This document shows positions 36,635 through 45,105 of a DNA stretch of 64,000 nt, one piece after another. The stretch is taken from NCBI RefSeq assembly GCF_000429945.1, contig NZ_AUCV01000026.1, positions 25,417 through 89,416 of the forward strand, read 5' to 3'. Below the pieces are notes generated by a model that was not told the DNA's origin, made no database searches, and worked only from the letters and a program-made list of their open reading frames with translations. Source of the stretch: Desulfogranum japonicum DSM 18378. GTDB lineage: Bacteria > Desulfobacterota > Desulfobulbia > Desulfobulbales > Desulfobulbaceae. Made by a program: the position numbers and the translations under genes. Positions within the stretch are counted from its first letter, which is position 1, and each line of letters opens with the position of its first letter.

Positions 36635-38683
36635 GTGCGAAAAACAACCAATATTATTTTCTTTTCTTGTGTATATATATTCCTGCCATACGCGGAGGCA
36701 TACGCTGCGAAATCTCCTCCATGGTCATTGTATCTCAATGCAGTCTTTTTTTTATGTGTGTTTCTGACGGTCGTATTCCTGGTACTTCTCGCCAGAAAAT
36801 TGCGTTGTACTCAAGCAGAATTAGCACACAGTCGTAATGAACAGAAATATCTTCTGCGTATTTTTGATCTGGCACCACTGGACGTTTTATGGCTGGATGA
36901 AAATCTGGTGATTACCAGAGTCAATAAAACCGCTGAACAAGCAGCCGGAAAATACCATATGGATCTGGTTGGTATGTCTCACCATGATTTTGATCCTGAT
37001 TTCCCAGAAGAAGAACTGCTCTCATTGTCTACTGTAGATACAAACGCGAAGATTCACCGGAGATACCCTTGTGTTCAGGAAGAACCATGTAGAAGCTGTG
37101 AAGAAATTATATACAGTTATGGGACGGGAGCTGGGAAAGTCTTTATCAGGTATGGATTTGGGCTTGTTGATTTTGTCTGTAACAAGACTGTAGAGAGAAA
37201 GTGTATAACCTTACAGAGTGGTCAGGCCCATGAAGTTCTCCGCAGTGCCAAGCGTATGCGCATGGAATTCATAGCCAATATGAACCATGAAATACGTACA
37301 CCGATGAACGCAATTATCGGTTACGCTGAAATGCTTGCTGCCAGTGATCTTGGAGGGAGGGAACAGCGATTTGCCGAGACCATATATAAAAGCAGCATGA
37401 CGCTGGTTAGTTTGCTTAATGACATAATGGATCTCTCGAAAATAGAATCCGGTCGTCTTAAGATTAATCAGACTGTGATCAGCCTTCACCATTTGGTGCG
37501 GGAATCCATAGTGGCTTTTGAGGATGTCGCTAGGAGCAAAAATCTTCATCTGGGGGTTGAGATTAAGAAAAATGTTCCTGACGTTATTCTTTTTGACGGA
37601 GTACGTCTGCAGCAGATTTTACAGAATCTTTTAAGTAATGCCGTTAAGTTTACTCACCATGGAAGCATCTCAATTGCTGTCGAAGCCTCTCCGTCAGGTG
37701 TCTATCAACAACCGGAGGCTTGGACCATTGATATTACTGTCAGGGATACCGGCTTAGGGATGGATAGGGAACAGGAGCTTATCGTTTCCGAGGTGCTGAA
37801 TCCAGTTTCAGAAGAATCCTTTGAAGTATACAGCGGTATAGGGTTTGGAGTGCCCCTTTGTGCAAAGCTGACTTCTATGATGGGAGGGCGTATACATCTG
37901 CAAACAGAACCCGGCAAAGGAGCTGCTTTTACCGTTACCTTTGACAACGTGCTGGCTCCGGCTACAGCGCCTCAAATTGAACAAGAAGATAAAATTGTTC
38001 CTCAGCGCCGGCTGTCAAGTACCAGGATCATGGTTGTTGACGACATGGATCTTATTAAAGATGTTTTTGTCGATTATTTTAACGGAACGGAATTCACAGT
38101 TGTTTCTGCTTCCAATGGTGATGAAGCATTGGCCCAGATAAAAAGGGAACAACCGGGAATGATTTTTCTTGATTTGAATCTGGTTGGAAAAGATGGAAAC
38201 GCTGTTGCCAGAGAACTGCGGGCCAATCCTGATACTGAAGGTATTCCCATCATACTCATGACGGGAAATCTCCTGGAAGAATCAGAGTATAAACCTCTTT
38301 TTGATGATTTTTTACAAAAACCATTTCGTCTGGAAGGGCTAGACAGGATTGTCGATAAATATAAAAAAATGATGGAGAGAACTGGAAATGATCTTGTTTC
38401 TGAGCAGGCAGTAATTGACACTTCCGCTATCAAGGAAACTGCTTCGCTGGCAACATTGTGGAATAATGATCTCAGTTATCTTTTGGATCAGGCCATGCAT
38501 ACTGGCAGCCTTTCCGCAGCATTAATGCTTGGAAACAGTATTGTAGAGATTGGAGAAAAAAGTAATTCTGAGACAATTGTACGACTTGGCGAGGAACTGG
38601 CCGATGCCGCGGGCGAACCAAACATCGTCGAAGTCGAACAGATTCTCACTTCACTGAAAGCCATGTCTGGATATGAAATATGA
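36635..38683 (+). CDS. Hybrid sensor histidine kinase
   Basis: This 682-residue membrane kinase starts at GTG and has a hydrophobic N-terminus. One or two membrane helices (about 5-25 and 35-53) precede a PAS domain (about 70-190), an HisKA domain with the phospho-acceptor NHEIRTPMNAIIG (H218), an ATPase domain (NLLSNAVKFT, DTGLGM) and a receiver domain (about 465-585, IFLDLNLVGKDG). A tail of about 90 residues has no obvious Hpt histidine motif. The PAS part holds a C-x5-C-x2-C cluster (C146, C152, C155) that could bind metal or sense redox. It overlaps the HD-GYP gene by four bases. Confidence 0.88.
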   Translation: MRKTTNIIFFSCVYIFLPYAEAYAAKSPPWSLYLNAVFFLCVFLTVVFLVLLARKLRCTQAELAHSRNEQKYLLRIFDLAPLDVLWLDENLVITRVNKTAEQAAGKYHMDLVGMSHHDFDPDFPEEELLSLSTVDTNAKIHRRYPCVQEEPCRSCEEIIYSYGTGAGKVFIRYGFGLVDFVCNKTVERKCITLQSGQAHEVLRSAKRMRMEFIANMNHEIRTPMNAIIGYAEMLAASDLGGREQRFAETIYKSSMTLVSLLNDIMDLSKIESGRLKINQTVISLHHLVRESIVAFEDVARSKNLHLGVEIKKNVPDVILFDGVRLQQILQNLLSNAVKFTHHGSISIAVEASPSGVYQQPEAWTIDITVRDTGLGMDREQELIVSEVLNPVSEESFEVYSGIGFGVPLCAKLTSMMGGRIHLQTEPGKGAAFTVTFDNVLAPATAPQIEQEDKIVPQRRLSSTRIMVVDDMDLIKDVFVDYFNGTEFTVVSASNGDEALAQIKREQPGMIFLDLNLVGKDGNAVARELRANPDTEGIPIILMTGNLLEESEYKPLFDDFLQKPFRLEGLDRIVDKYKKMMERTGNDLVSEQAVIDTSAIKETASLATLWNNDLSYLLDQAMHTGSLSAALMLGNSIVEIGEKSNSETIVRLGEELADAAGEPNIVEVEQILTSLKAMSGYEI

Positions 38684-39747
38684 CCAGAAGAAAGAAACCA
38701 TTGATTTTTATTGTTGATGATGTTCCCCAGAATATCCAGGTCGCCATGTCCCATCTGAAAGCCTTGGACTGTGAGTTCGCCTATGCAACCAATGGTGAAC
38801 AGGCTTTAGAGCGTATCAAGATAACTATGCCGCAACTGATTCTCATGGATGTGATGATGCCGGGGCAGAGTGGCTTTGAAACAGTTGAACAAATCCGGAA
38901 AAATCGGAAGATTGATTCTATACCCATCATATTTCTGACCGCGAGGGCAGAACCGGAAGACATTGTTCGCGGATTTGAATTAGGTGGCGTGGATTATATT
39001 ACCAAACCGTTCAAAGGAGTTGAGCTACGCTCAAGGGTACGTAATCATTTGGAATTAAGTGCTTATCGTTTCAGCCTTGAGGAACAGGTGAGAAAGCGTA
39101 CTCAAGAGGCGGAACTACTTAAAGATGTGATTATAGAAGCCATGGGTGAGATGGCGGAATATCGTGATCCGGAAACTGGCAGTCATATTCATCGTACGCG
39201 CGAATACGTCTACACTTTGTCCATCACCCTTGTTAAAAACGGTCATTTCACCGATCAGCTGACAGATGAATATATAGCATTGCTGAAAAAATCAGCGCCA
39301 CTACACGATATCGGAAAAGTCGCGATTCGAGATTCAATACTTCTTAAACCGGGAAAACTTACATTTGAAGAGTTTGAAGAGATGAAGAAACACACCAGCT
39401 TTGGTGAAGAAGTTATTGCCAATCTTGAACAGATGGCTGGGCATCCCACTTCATTTCTTAGCTGTGCGAAGGAAATTGCCGGAGCACACCATGAAAAATG
39501 GGATGGGTCCGGCTATCCTCGTGGACTTGCGGGAGAAGATATCCCCCTGGCTGGACGCATTATGGCTATAGCGGATGTCTATGATGCGCTTATTTCAAAA
39601 CGTGTTTATAAAGATGCCATTTCCCACGAAGATGCCATTCAAATAATGGTTGATGGCAAAGGCGCCCACTTTGATCCTTTACTGGTGGATGCTTTGATGG
39701 AAGTAGAACCAGTCTTTTTCGAAATTGCTCAGGCTAACCGAGATTAA
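38680..39747 (+). CDS. Response regulator with HD-GYP domain
   Basis: This 355-residue regulator has an N-terminal receiver domain (phospho-acceptor D57 in LILMDVMMPG, lysine in ITKPF). A helical linker leads to an HD-GYP domain (about 145-345) with LHDIGKVAI and HHEKWDGSGYPRGL. HD-GYP domains hydrolyse cyclic di-GMP. All catalytic motifs look intact. The ATGA overlap with the hybrid kinase makes a cognate pair very likely, so the unit should turn a membrane or redox signal into lower cyclic di-GMP. Confidence 0.92.
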   Translation: MTRRKKPLIFIVDDVPQNIQVAMSHLKALDCEFAYATNGEQALERIKITMPQLILMDVMMPGQSGFETVEQIRKNRKIDSIPIIFLTARAEPEDIVRGFELGGVDYITKPFKGVELRSRVRNHLELSAYRFSLEEQVRKRTQEAELLKDVIIEAMGEMAEYRDPETGSHIHRTREYVYTLSITLVKNGHFTDQLTDEYIALLKKSAPLHDIGKVAIRDSILLKPGKLTFEEFEEMKKHTSFGEEVIANLEQMAGHPTSFLSCAKEIAGAHHEKWDGSGYPRGLAGEDIPLAGRIMAIADVYDALISKRVYKDAISHEDAIQIMVDGKGAHFDPLLVDALMEVEPVFFEIAQANRD

Positions 39748-39752
39748 AACTC

Positions 39753-39791
39753 AACAGCTTGAATACAGTTTTTTACCGCATTCAAGCTGTT
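39753..39791. terminator. Hairpin between convergent genes
   Basis: AACAGCTTGAAT (39754-39765) pairs perfectly with ATTCAAGCTGTT (39780-39791). It lies between the HD-GYP stop and the end of the convergent IscA-like gene. Neither side has a long T run, but the position and 12-bp stem suggest a bidirectional terminator. Confidence 0.6.
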
Positions 39792-39812
39792 CTATCTGAA
39801 GCGAACCGAAAT

Positions 39813-40145
39813 TTAGCAGCCACACCCTCCGGAACCGCATGAACTACAGCCACCTCCGCCAGGGAGTGGTACTGATGAGCGAACATGAAAACCGGATTGT
39901 GCCCCAGCATCAATAAAGTCTATGCTGACATCTCCGCACTGTTCCATGAGTTCTTTTTCCATGAGAAATGTAAGGCTTTCCTGTTCGAATACTTCGTCCC
40001 CGGGTTTTTGTTCGTCAAGGGCAAGGCCCAATGCCGGTCCTGAACAACCGCCATTCATAACAATAATTCTCAATGGCGAGGTTACGTTATTCTCCTTGAG
40101 GTACGCTGTAAGTTTTTCTGTTGCTGTGGCTGATACTTCAAACAT
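39813..40145 (-). CDS. IscA/HesB-family protein with Cys-rich tail
   Basis: This 110-residue protein has the HesB/IscA fold: RIIVMNGGCSGPALGLALDE carries the first conserved cysteine. The usual C-terminal CGCG-type motif is replaced by a glycine-rich tail with five cysteines (ending CSSCGSGGCGC). Such proteins carry or deliver FeS clusters. The frame is open 15 codons further upstream, but ATG 40145 has GGGAG at seven bases and gives the normal start. It stands alone on the minus strand. Confidence 0.82.
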   Translation of the reverse strand: MFEVSATATEKLTAYLKENNVTSPLRIIVMNGGCSGPALGLALDEQKPGDEVFEQESLTFLMEKELMEQCGDVSIDFIDAGAQSGFHVRSSVPLPGGGGCSSCGSGGCGC

Positions 40146-40387
40146 GTCAAATCTCCCTAATAAATAATAGTGTAACCAACACTCACACACTCAGGCTGAC
40201 CAGTGTCGGGTGAAAGTTCTGTTGTGAGACATCTAAATGTGTAATGAAGTCTAAACTATTAATTCCTTTATCATGAGTCAAGGTGTAACTTTATCTTTAT
40301 CTATGACAATCATAGGTAACTGGTATTTTTATATCTGCCAGGGCTATGTTTCAACCTGTGTAACTGACTAAAATGAGGCGTTAAGAT

Positions 40388-40540
40388 GTAACTTATCACA
40401 GGTACTCCACGAAGTCTCAAGCTGGTCGCTTATCTCTTTGCACGATCGCGGTTTCCCGCATAGATAATAGCCTTCAGGAGTCTTCGCTTACCTGCGAAAA
40501 ACCGTGATTGCATAAATCTGAGGCACCTGTGACCAGTTAC
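40388..40540. repeat. 153-bp element with imperfect terminal inverted repeats
   Basis: The left end GTAACTTATCACAGGTACTC (40388-40407) matches the complement of the right end (40520-40540, GTAACTGGTCACAGGTGCC on the minus strand). An inner pair, 40443-40460 with 40493-40510, also forms a stem with a few mismatches. Size and symmetry resemble a small non-autonomous element; no second full copy is in the window. Confidence 0.55.
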
Positions 40541-40542
40541 GA

Positions 40543-40593
40543 CTCAGAACTAATTGAAATATCAGTGTTGTTAACTCCGTGATCAGGTAAAAG
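40543..40593 (-). repeat. Dispersed repeat family 2, copy A
   Basis: On the minus strand this reads CTGATCACGGAGTTAACAAC followed by ACTGATATTTCAATTAGTTC. It aligns along about 45 bases with copies at 62947 (best match) and 63441. All three copies are intergenic. Confidence 0.65.
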
Positions 40594-40680
40594 GGTTCTT
40601 CGTTCGCCTGTCAGTTAATGATGTCGGCCGTCTGAACGACAATTTACCTTCCTGAATTTATTGCAAATAGCGAGCACGAA

Positions 40681-41466
40681 ATGTCTGAAGATGAGTTCAC
40701 CATTGAAATAAAAAGTTGGAAAGGGCTGGCTGTTGTTGCCGGAATCATAATTTTGGCCTTCTGGATACATCATTATACCTACTACTATAATCCAAATCTA
40801 GAGGCGTCCATTAATGCCCTCACGTCTGAAGATCCGGCAATAATCTCTCAAGCATTGATGGATATCGAGACATTGGGCATGGAAAAAGGGCATAAGCTCA
40901 TCCCCTATATCCTTGTTCTTTTGGGTGATGAAAGACCGGTGCCAGAGCCGATTGTCTCAAAAATGATTCGAAATATCCAGTCTACGCCGGGAGCTATCGG
41001 TGGTTTTGACGCCTATTTGAAACCTACTCAGACTATCGGTTTTTCTGCTGCGATGACCCTGCAGTCATTTTTAGTCATTGATCTACGCAAATCGGGGCGT
41101 ATTAGCGGCAATGCAAGGGAACAAATTATTTACTACGTGACTGAAACGATCGGGTTGGATAAAGATGAATACACAATTTCAAATGCCCTGGCCGCCGTAT
41201 GGATGATGCGTGACAAAAGGCTGCTCCCGTTCTGGTTCGATAGCCTTGCCATCGATTCGCAAAGCATTCGGATATTCGCCCTTGCAGGAATAAAGTACTA
41301 TATCTATGATCGAACCCACGGCTTGTTTACATGGCACCCGGAAAAGGAGATATCCGCAGAGATGATTGAAAACCTCATACATTGTACAGAAGATCCGTCT
41401 GCTTATGTACAGCGCAAAGCCAGAGATATCATTCAGGAATTAAGGAATGCTGGTTGGGAATTGTAA
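40681..41466 (+). CDS. Membrane-anchored HEAT-like protein, unrecognised
   Basis: This 261-residue protein has a short acidic N-terminus, one membrane helix (about 14-32, GLAVVAGIIILAFWIHH) and a soluble remainder built of helix pairs (DPAIISQALMDIETLGMEKG, DPSAYVQRKARDIIQELRNA) that resemble HEAT repeats. The C-terminal domain should face the periplasm if the helix acts as a signal anchor. I cannot name a family. No partner gene is obvious. Confidence 0.65.
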   Translation: MSEDEFTIEIKSWKGLAVVAGIIILAFWIHHYTYYYNPNLEASINALTSEDPAIISQALMDIETLGMEKGHKLIPYILVLLGDERPVPEPIVSKMIRNIQSTPGAIGGFDAYLKPTQTIGFSAAMTLQSFLVIDLRKSGRISGNAREQIIYYVTETIGLDKDEYTISNALAAVWMMRDKRLLPFWFDSLAIDSQSIRIFALAGIKYYIYDRTHGLFTWHPEKEISAEMIENLIHCTEDPSAYVQRKARDIIQELRNAGWEL

Positions 41467-41812
41467 TTCTGAAAATATTTTCGTGAGAGAATATTGGAGA
41501 ATCGAAACAGATCACCATTACCGCATAAACCGGTAGAAGAATTCTGAAGCATGAAAGTTCGGCGGACAAAGACAGGAGCTGAATTTTGGGAGAACAAGCT
41601 TCAGCACTTGAATAGAATAAAACTTTTCGCATCGAATTATGATTGTCATCTGCAAAGAGTGAGAAGTATGCAGCACTGTACGAGCGCAGGTTTTTCCCAG
41701 CATTACTACGTGCGCAAAATGTACCAAGGCTCATGGTAAAAGAGCCTTTATAACCATTCCAGGACTAGGCTGTGGTTGCTTTGCCGGGAGGTACAGAGGA
41801 CAGCTGGGCGAT
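41467..41812. other. Intergenic stretch without a supported gene
   Basis: A 62-codon frame at 41551-41739 has no ribosome site and no recognisable features, so I do not call it. A short hairpin, AAGGCTC with GAGCCTT, lies at about 41728-41750. Confidence 0.4.
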
Positions 41813-42286
41813 ATGCTCAGTAATACTTTGCAGAATTTGCTTGATAAATATGTGGATCTAATGCCTGATGTAAGGGCCGTCTCTTTTGATCCATACGACG
41901 AGTGCAATGATGAACGGATGCAAATCGGTCATATTTCATACCTTATACGTCCGTATACGGCGGGGAATGAAAAAGCACAACTCTGCCTCCCTGAACAATA
42001 TGAGGAAACCTCCGGAAAATTCAACAACTGCACATTGCTGAGCATCGTTGCCTGGGATCATGTCTCCTGGCCTGGAAATGACTTCCATATAGGTTTACGT
42101 GCAACAGACGACAGGTTTAAGGCTGCGGCTACCAATTCCATGAAGATTATGACAGGGGTGCAGGGTTGGTATAACTCCGCAACCTCTATGTATGAACCAC
42201 CAAAAGAGTGCTTTACCTGGCAAAAGGTTGTGATGAAAAAAAAGCTAAACATACAGGTTCGAAACAATCTTTGTCTTTACCCGTAA
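41813..42286 (+). CDS. Hypothetical protein, unrecognised
   Basis: This 157-residue open frame has a mixed, protein-like composition, no signal peptide and no membrane segment. Tryptophans and aromatic residues are common in the second half (AWDHVSWPGNDFHIGL). The C-terminal 30 residues are basic. The ribosome site is poor. I see no domain that I can name. Isolated by 346 and 389 bases of non-coding DNA, it may be an orphan or recently acquired gene. Confidence 0.45.
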   Translation: MLSNTLQNLLDKYVDLMPDVRAVSFDPYDECNDERMQIGHISYLIRPYTAGNEKAQLCLPEQYEETSGKFNNCTLLSIVAWDHVSWPGNDFHIGLRATDDRFKAAATNSMKIMTGVQGWYNSATSMYEPPKECFTWQKVVMKKKLNIQVRNNLCLYP

Positions 42287-42634
42287 TGTATCAATAGAAC
42301 CTCCTCAGATCAGAGCAACAGAAAAGTTGCATTTGGTCTACTGACGAGATGGCCCAGCAGTTTCACGCACGGCTCTATTCGGCCTTCGTCTCCCCTGCAT
42401 CAAAGTTGTTGCAGTGACACCGCTCTTATGATTTCCACACTGTGTTTTTTCTAACGCACTTGTATTCCATTGTTTTTAGCTATTAAATACGTATAGCACA
42501 GGAAAAGTGCAACCAAAAAGTTGCAATGAACAAGCTGCATATAGTATCCCGCTTTCTATTTATTGAGTTTTTTTCTTACTATTACGTTGGAATAACTGGG
42601 AAAAAATAATTGAGCTCCAGCATGTTACCGGAGC
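42287..42634. other. Intergenic region upstream of the sigma-54-type operon
   Basis: No gene is supported in these roughly 350 bases. The region between about 42430 and 42600 is AT-rich and could hold activator-binding sites for the sigma-54 promoter at 42635. I could not identify a clear repeated operator. Confidence 0.45.
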
Positions 42635-42648
42635 GGCACAGTACATGC
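42635..42648 (+). promoter_or_regulatory. Candidate sigma-54 promoter
   Basis: GGCACAGTACATGC has the GG-N10-GC spacing of a -24/-12 promoter, with the CAC that often follows GG and a T-rich stretch after GC. Transcription would begin near 42660, about 17 bases before the first gene, leaving room for its ribosome site. A sigma-54 activator is encoded at the end of the same gene cluster (56190). Confidence 0.55.
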
Positions 42649-42675
42649 TTTTATATGGAGGAACGAGAGAGGATT

Positions 42676-43140
42676 ATGAACAGGATATTTGCGAAATATT
42701 TCACATTCATGCTGCTGGTTCTTCAGGCTATGCCTGAAAGTGCCTGGGCTTTACAGCCACACAGCGCGCCTGAAGGATTGTATGTGCATCAGATGTCCCA
42801 TCTGTTATTCACCGGGGCATTGGTGTATTTGTACATGCATACCAGGCGTACTCCTGAATTGCAGAGTAAAGGCTGGAAGTATCTGCAGACTTTCTGCATT
42901 CTCTTTTCAGGGTGGAATCTGCTGGCATTGATTGGACATGAAGCTATCAAGTTTTTAACTCCTGAGGATTTTATCCATGCTGCCACCTGGAATGAACAAA
43001 TAGCAGGTCCCATCACTCCCGTTAAAATGGTGTATTTCATCACCAAAATGGATCATTTAATCTATGTGCCTGCACTGTTGTTTCTTGTCATAGCACTGCG
43101 AGTGTTAAGCAGGGAAGCATTGAAGGGGAAAGAAAAATGA
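42676..43140 (+). CDS. Small polytopic membrane protein with conserved-looking histidines
   Basis: This 154-residue protein has a cleavable-looking N-terminal signal (about 1-25, ending SAWA) and then about three membrane helices. Histidines sit at or near the membrane: H38 and H42 (YVHQMSHLLF), H88 (LIGHEAI) and H127 (KMDHLIYVPA). These could bind haem or metal. The frame opens at 42610, but ATG 42676 is preceded by GAGAGG and starts the signal sequence. The stop overlaps the histidine kinase start (ATGA), so it may be a sensory partner of that kinase. I do not recognise the family. Confidence 0.7.
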   Translation: MNRIFAKYFTFMLLVLQAMPESAWALQPHSAPEGLYVHQMSHLLFTGALVYLYMHTRRTPELQSKGWKYLQTFCILFSGWNLLALIGHEAIKFLTPEDFIHAATWNEQIAGPITPVKMVYFITKMDHLIYVPALLFLVIALRVLSREALKGKEK

Positions 43141-44687
43141 CCGCACTTCCCCTTTTTCCAGCCCACATTGTCGATATGATAGGCTCTGGTCTGGCCATTT
43201 TTCTTTCATTTCTCGCCCTGGTATATTCCCGAAGATTAGTTCGCCTACAACCCAACAATTTCATCTGGGGATTTCTTTTTTATTTCTGTGCTGCCATGGC
43301 TGTGTTTTCACTTTCACGTGGAGTGGGACACATTGTCAGAATTCTTTTAGTATTTGGAGGATATGGCGAAACATGGCGTCATCTTTCGCCTTTATCTGGT
43401 GGTTTCAACACCATGTTGCTGATATCTGCTGCAGCTGTAACTATCTATTATCATAAAGGATTGGCCGCTTACAAAGCTATTCGTACAGAAGCGGAAAAAC
43501 TTACAGATGCCAATGTCAAGCTTTCTGCCTCTGCACTGCAATTGAAGCAACTGAATTTTCACCTTGAAGAGATGGTAGAAGAGCGGACCAGAAATCTTTC
43601 CAAATCAGAGCGAAAATTCAGGCAATTTTTTGAGAATTCAAAAGATGTTATCTATTTTTCTGATCATGAAGGTCGATTGACCAGCATTAATTCCAGCGGC
43701 TGGAGATTGCTGGATATTGAAGAACCCATTGAATCTTTTCGGTTATCCGATTTGTTCATCAAAGAGAGTGATCGCAAAAGATATCAGGAGGAGCTTCTTT
43801 TAAAAGGATATATCAGTGATTTTGAAGTCGAGTGTCAGGGACGAAACGGAGCCACCAAGCATATCCTGATCAGCGCCAATAGCGTGTATGATGAAGATGG
43901 CATCATGATCGGTCGTGAGGGAATCGGCAAAGATCTTACCAGATTGAAAACCATAACCGAACAGTTGATCAACCGGGAAAAAATGGCATCTGTCGGTGAA
44001 ATGGCGGCAGGAGTTGCCCATGAGATTAATACTCCCCTGGGTATCATACTGGGTTATACCCAGCTGATGATGGAGGATTTCGCAGAAGGAAGTGAAGAGC
44101 ATGCCAATCTGGAAGTAATGGAACGACAAACCAAAGCCTGCAGACGAATCGTTGCAGACCTGCTTAAATTTTCACGCCAGTCAGAAAGTGTCAAAGCAGC
44201 CCTTGATCTGAACCAGGTGGTTGATGAAGTCTTGGCCGTTACTGAACATTCTCTGAATATTCAACAGATAGAGGTGGTTCGTCAATTTTCACCTGCACTG
44301 CCGCAGGTGGTCGGTGATGCTGAAAAATTACGACAGGTCATGATCAACCTGATTAACAATGCGCAGTATGCCATTGGTGAGCAGGGTGGCAAAATTATCA
44401 TCAATACAGACAGTACAGAAGGCTTTGTACATATTTCTGTCCTCGATACGGGAACAGGGATTCCCGATGAAATCAAACCCAAAATATTCGATCCCTTTTT
44501 TACCACTAAGGAAGTGGGCAAGGGGACTGGCCTCGGCCTGTCTGTAATTTATGGCATAATTCAGGAACACGGTGGCTCCATAGTTGTGGAAAGTCCGGTT
44601 ATGGATCCGGAAAGCGGTCAGGAAATGAGCGGAACCGTATTTACCATTCTTCTGCCGATATATGAAAGTACCGGCAACGATGAATAG
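43137..44687 (+). CDS. Membrane PAS histidine kinase
   Basis: This 516-residue kinase has three membrane helices in the first 105 residues, then a coiled-coil (about 112-155) and a PAS domain (about 158-275). The HisKA domain has the phospho-acceptor in [11 protein letters not shown] (H295) and the ATPase domain has [17 protein letters not shown] and GTGLGLSV. It is complete. It is sandwiched between a small membrane protein that overlaps its start and a single-domain response regulator. The membrane part is not a standard Cache or CHASE sensor, so the signal is probably in or near the membrane. Confidence 0.9.
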   Translation: MTALPLFPAHIVDMIGSGLAIFLSFLALVYSRRLVRLQPNNFIWGFLFYFCAAMAVFSLSRGVGHIVRILLVFGGYGETWRHLSPLSGGFNTMLLISAAAVTIYYHKGLAAYKAIRTEAEKLTDANVKLSASALQLKQLNFHLEEMVEERTRNLSKSERKFRQFFENSKDVIYFSDHEGRLTSINSSGWRLLDIEEPIESFRLSDLFIKESDRKRYQEELLLKGYISDFEVECQGRNGATKHILISANSVYDEDGIMIGREGIGKDLTRLKTITEQLINREKMASVGEMAAGVAHEINTPLGIILGYTQLMMEDFAEGSEEHANLEVMERQTKACRRIVADLLKFSRQSESVKAALDLNQVVDEVLAVTEHSLNIQQIEVVRQFSPALPQVVGDAEKLRQVMINLINNAQYAIGEQGGKIIINTDSTEGFVHISVLDTGTGIPDEIKPKIFDPFFTTKEVGKGTGLGLSVIYGIIQEHGGSIVVESPVMDPESGQEMSGTVFTILLPIYESTGNDE

Positions 44688-44701
44688 GAGAAAAGAACGA
44701 A

Positions 44702-45061
44702 ATGGCTGAAATACTCGTATTGGATGATGTGCTTGATGCTGTGGTCCTGGTGAAAAAAGTGCTGACCAGGCTGGGACACAATGTGATGACTTTTACAGAA
44801 GAACAGGAAGCTATTGATTACGTCGAAAAGCATCAGGTTGATCTGGCTATTTTGGATATAAAGCTAAAAAAAATGAGTGGTATCCAGGTGTTGGAAGAAA
44901 TGAAAAAGCTTAAACCTGAGATGAAAGCCATTATGCTCACCGGGTACCCAACCATAGAAACCGCTCGCACAGCCATTGAGCTTGGTGCAGGGGAATATTG
45001 CGTAAAACCCATCGATATATCCGAACTCAAAGAAAAGGTTGATGTTGTACTGGGCGGGTAA
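44702..45061 (+). CDS. Single-domain response regulator
   Basis: This 119-residue receiver domain stands alone. The acidic pocket is ILVLDD (residues 4-9), the phospho-acceptor is D52 in LAILDIKLKKMSG, and the switch threonine and lysine are seen in LTGYPT and CVKPID. With no output domain it probably relays phosphate or acts by protein contact. It follows the histidine kinase by 14 bases behind AGGAG, and the molybdopterin enzyme gene comes next. Confidence 0.92.
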   Translation: MAEILVLDDVLDAVVLVKKVLTRLGHNVMTFTEEQEAIDYVEKHQVDLAILDIKLKKMSGIQVLEEMKKLKPEMKAIMLTGYPTIETARTAIELGAGEYCVKPIDISELKEKVDVVLGG

Positions 45062-45105
45062 AAGAGTCGTGGTTTGGAACATCTAACTGTAATGAGGAGA
45101 ATTTC

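Larger units (their letters stand above)
40146..40680. other. Repeat-bearing intergenic region
   Basis: These 535 bases lie between divergent genes and hold no supported coding sequence. They contain a 153-bp inverted-repeat structure (40388-40540) and one copy of a dispersed repeat (40543-40593). The promoter of the IscA-like gene must lie at the left end. Confidence 0.6.

Noticed and set aside
42350..42420. Segment resembling the end of a group II intron (CACGCACGGCTCT)
   Set aside because: Only about a dozen bases look familiar, and no reverse transcriptase or domain V-like hairpin is nearby.
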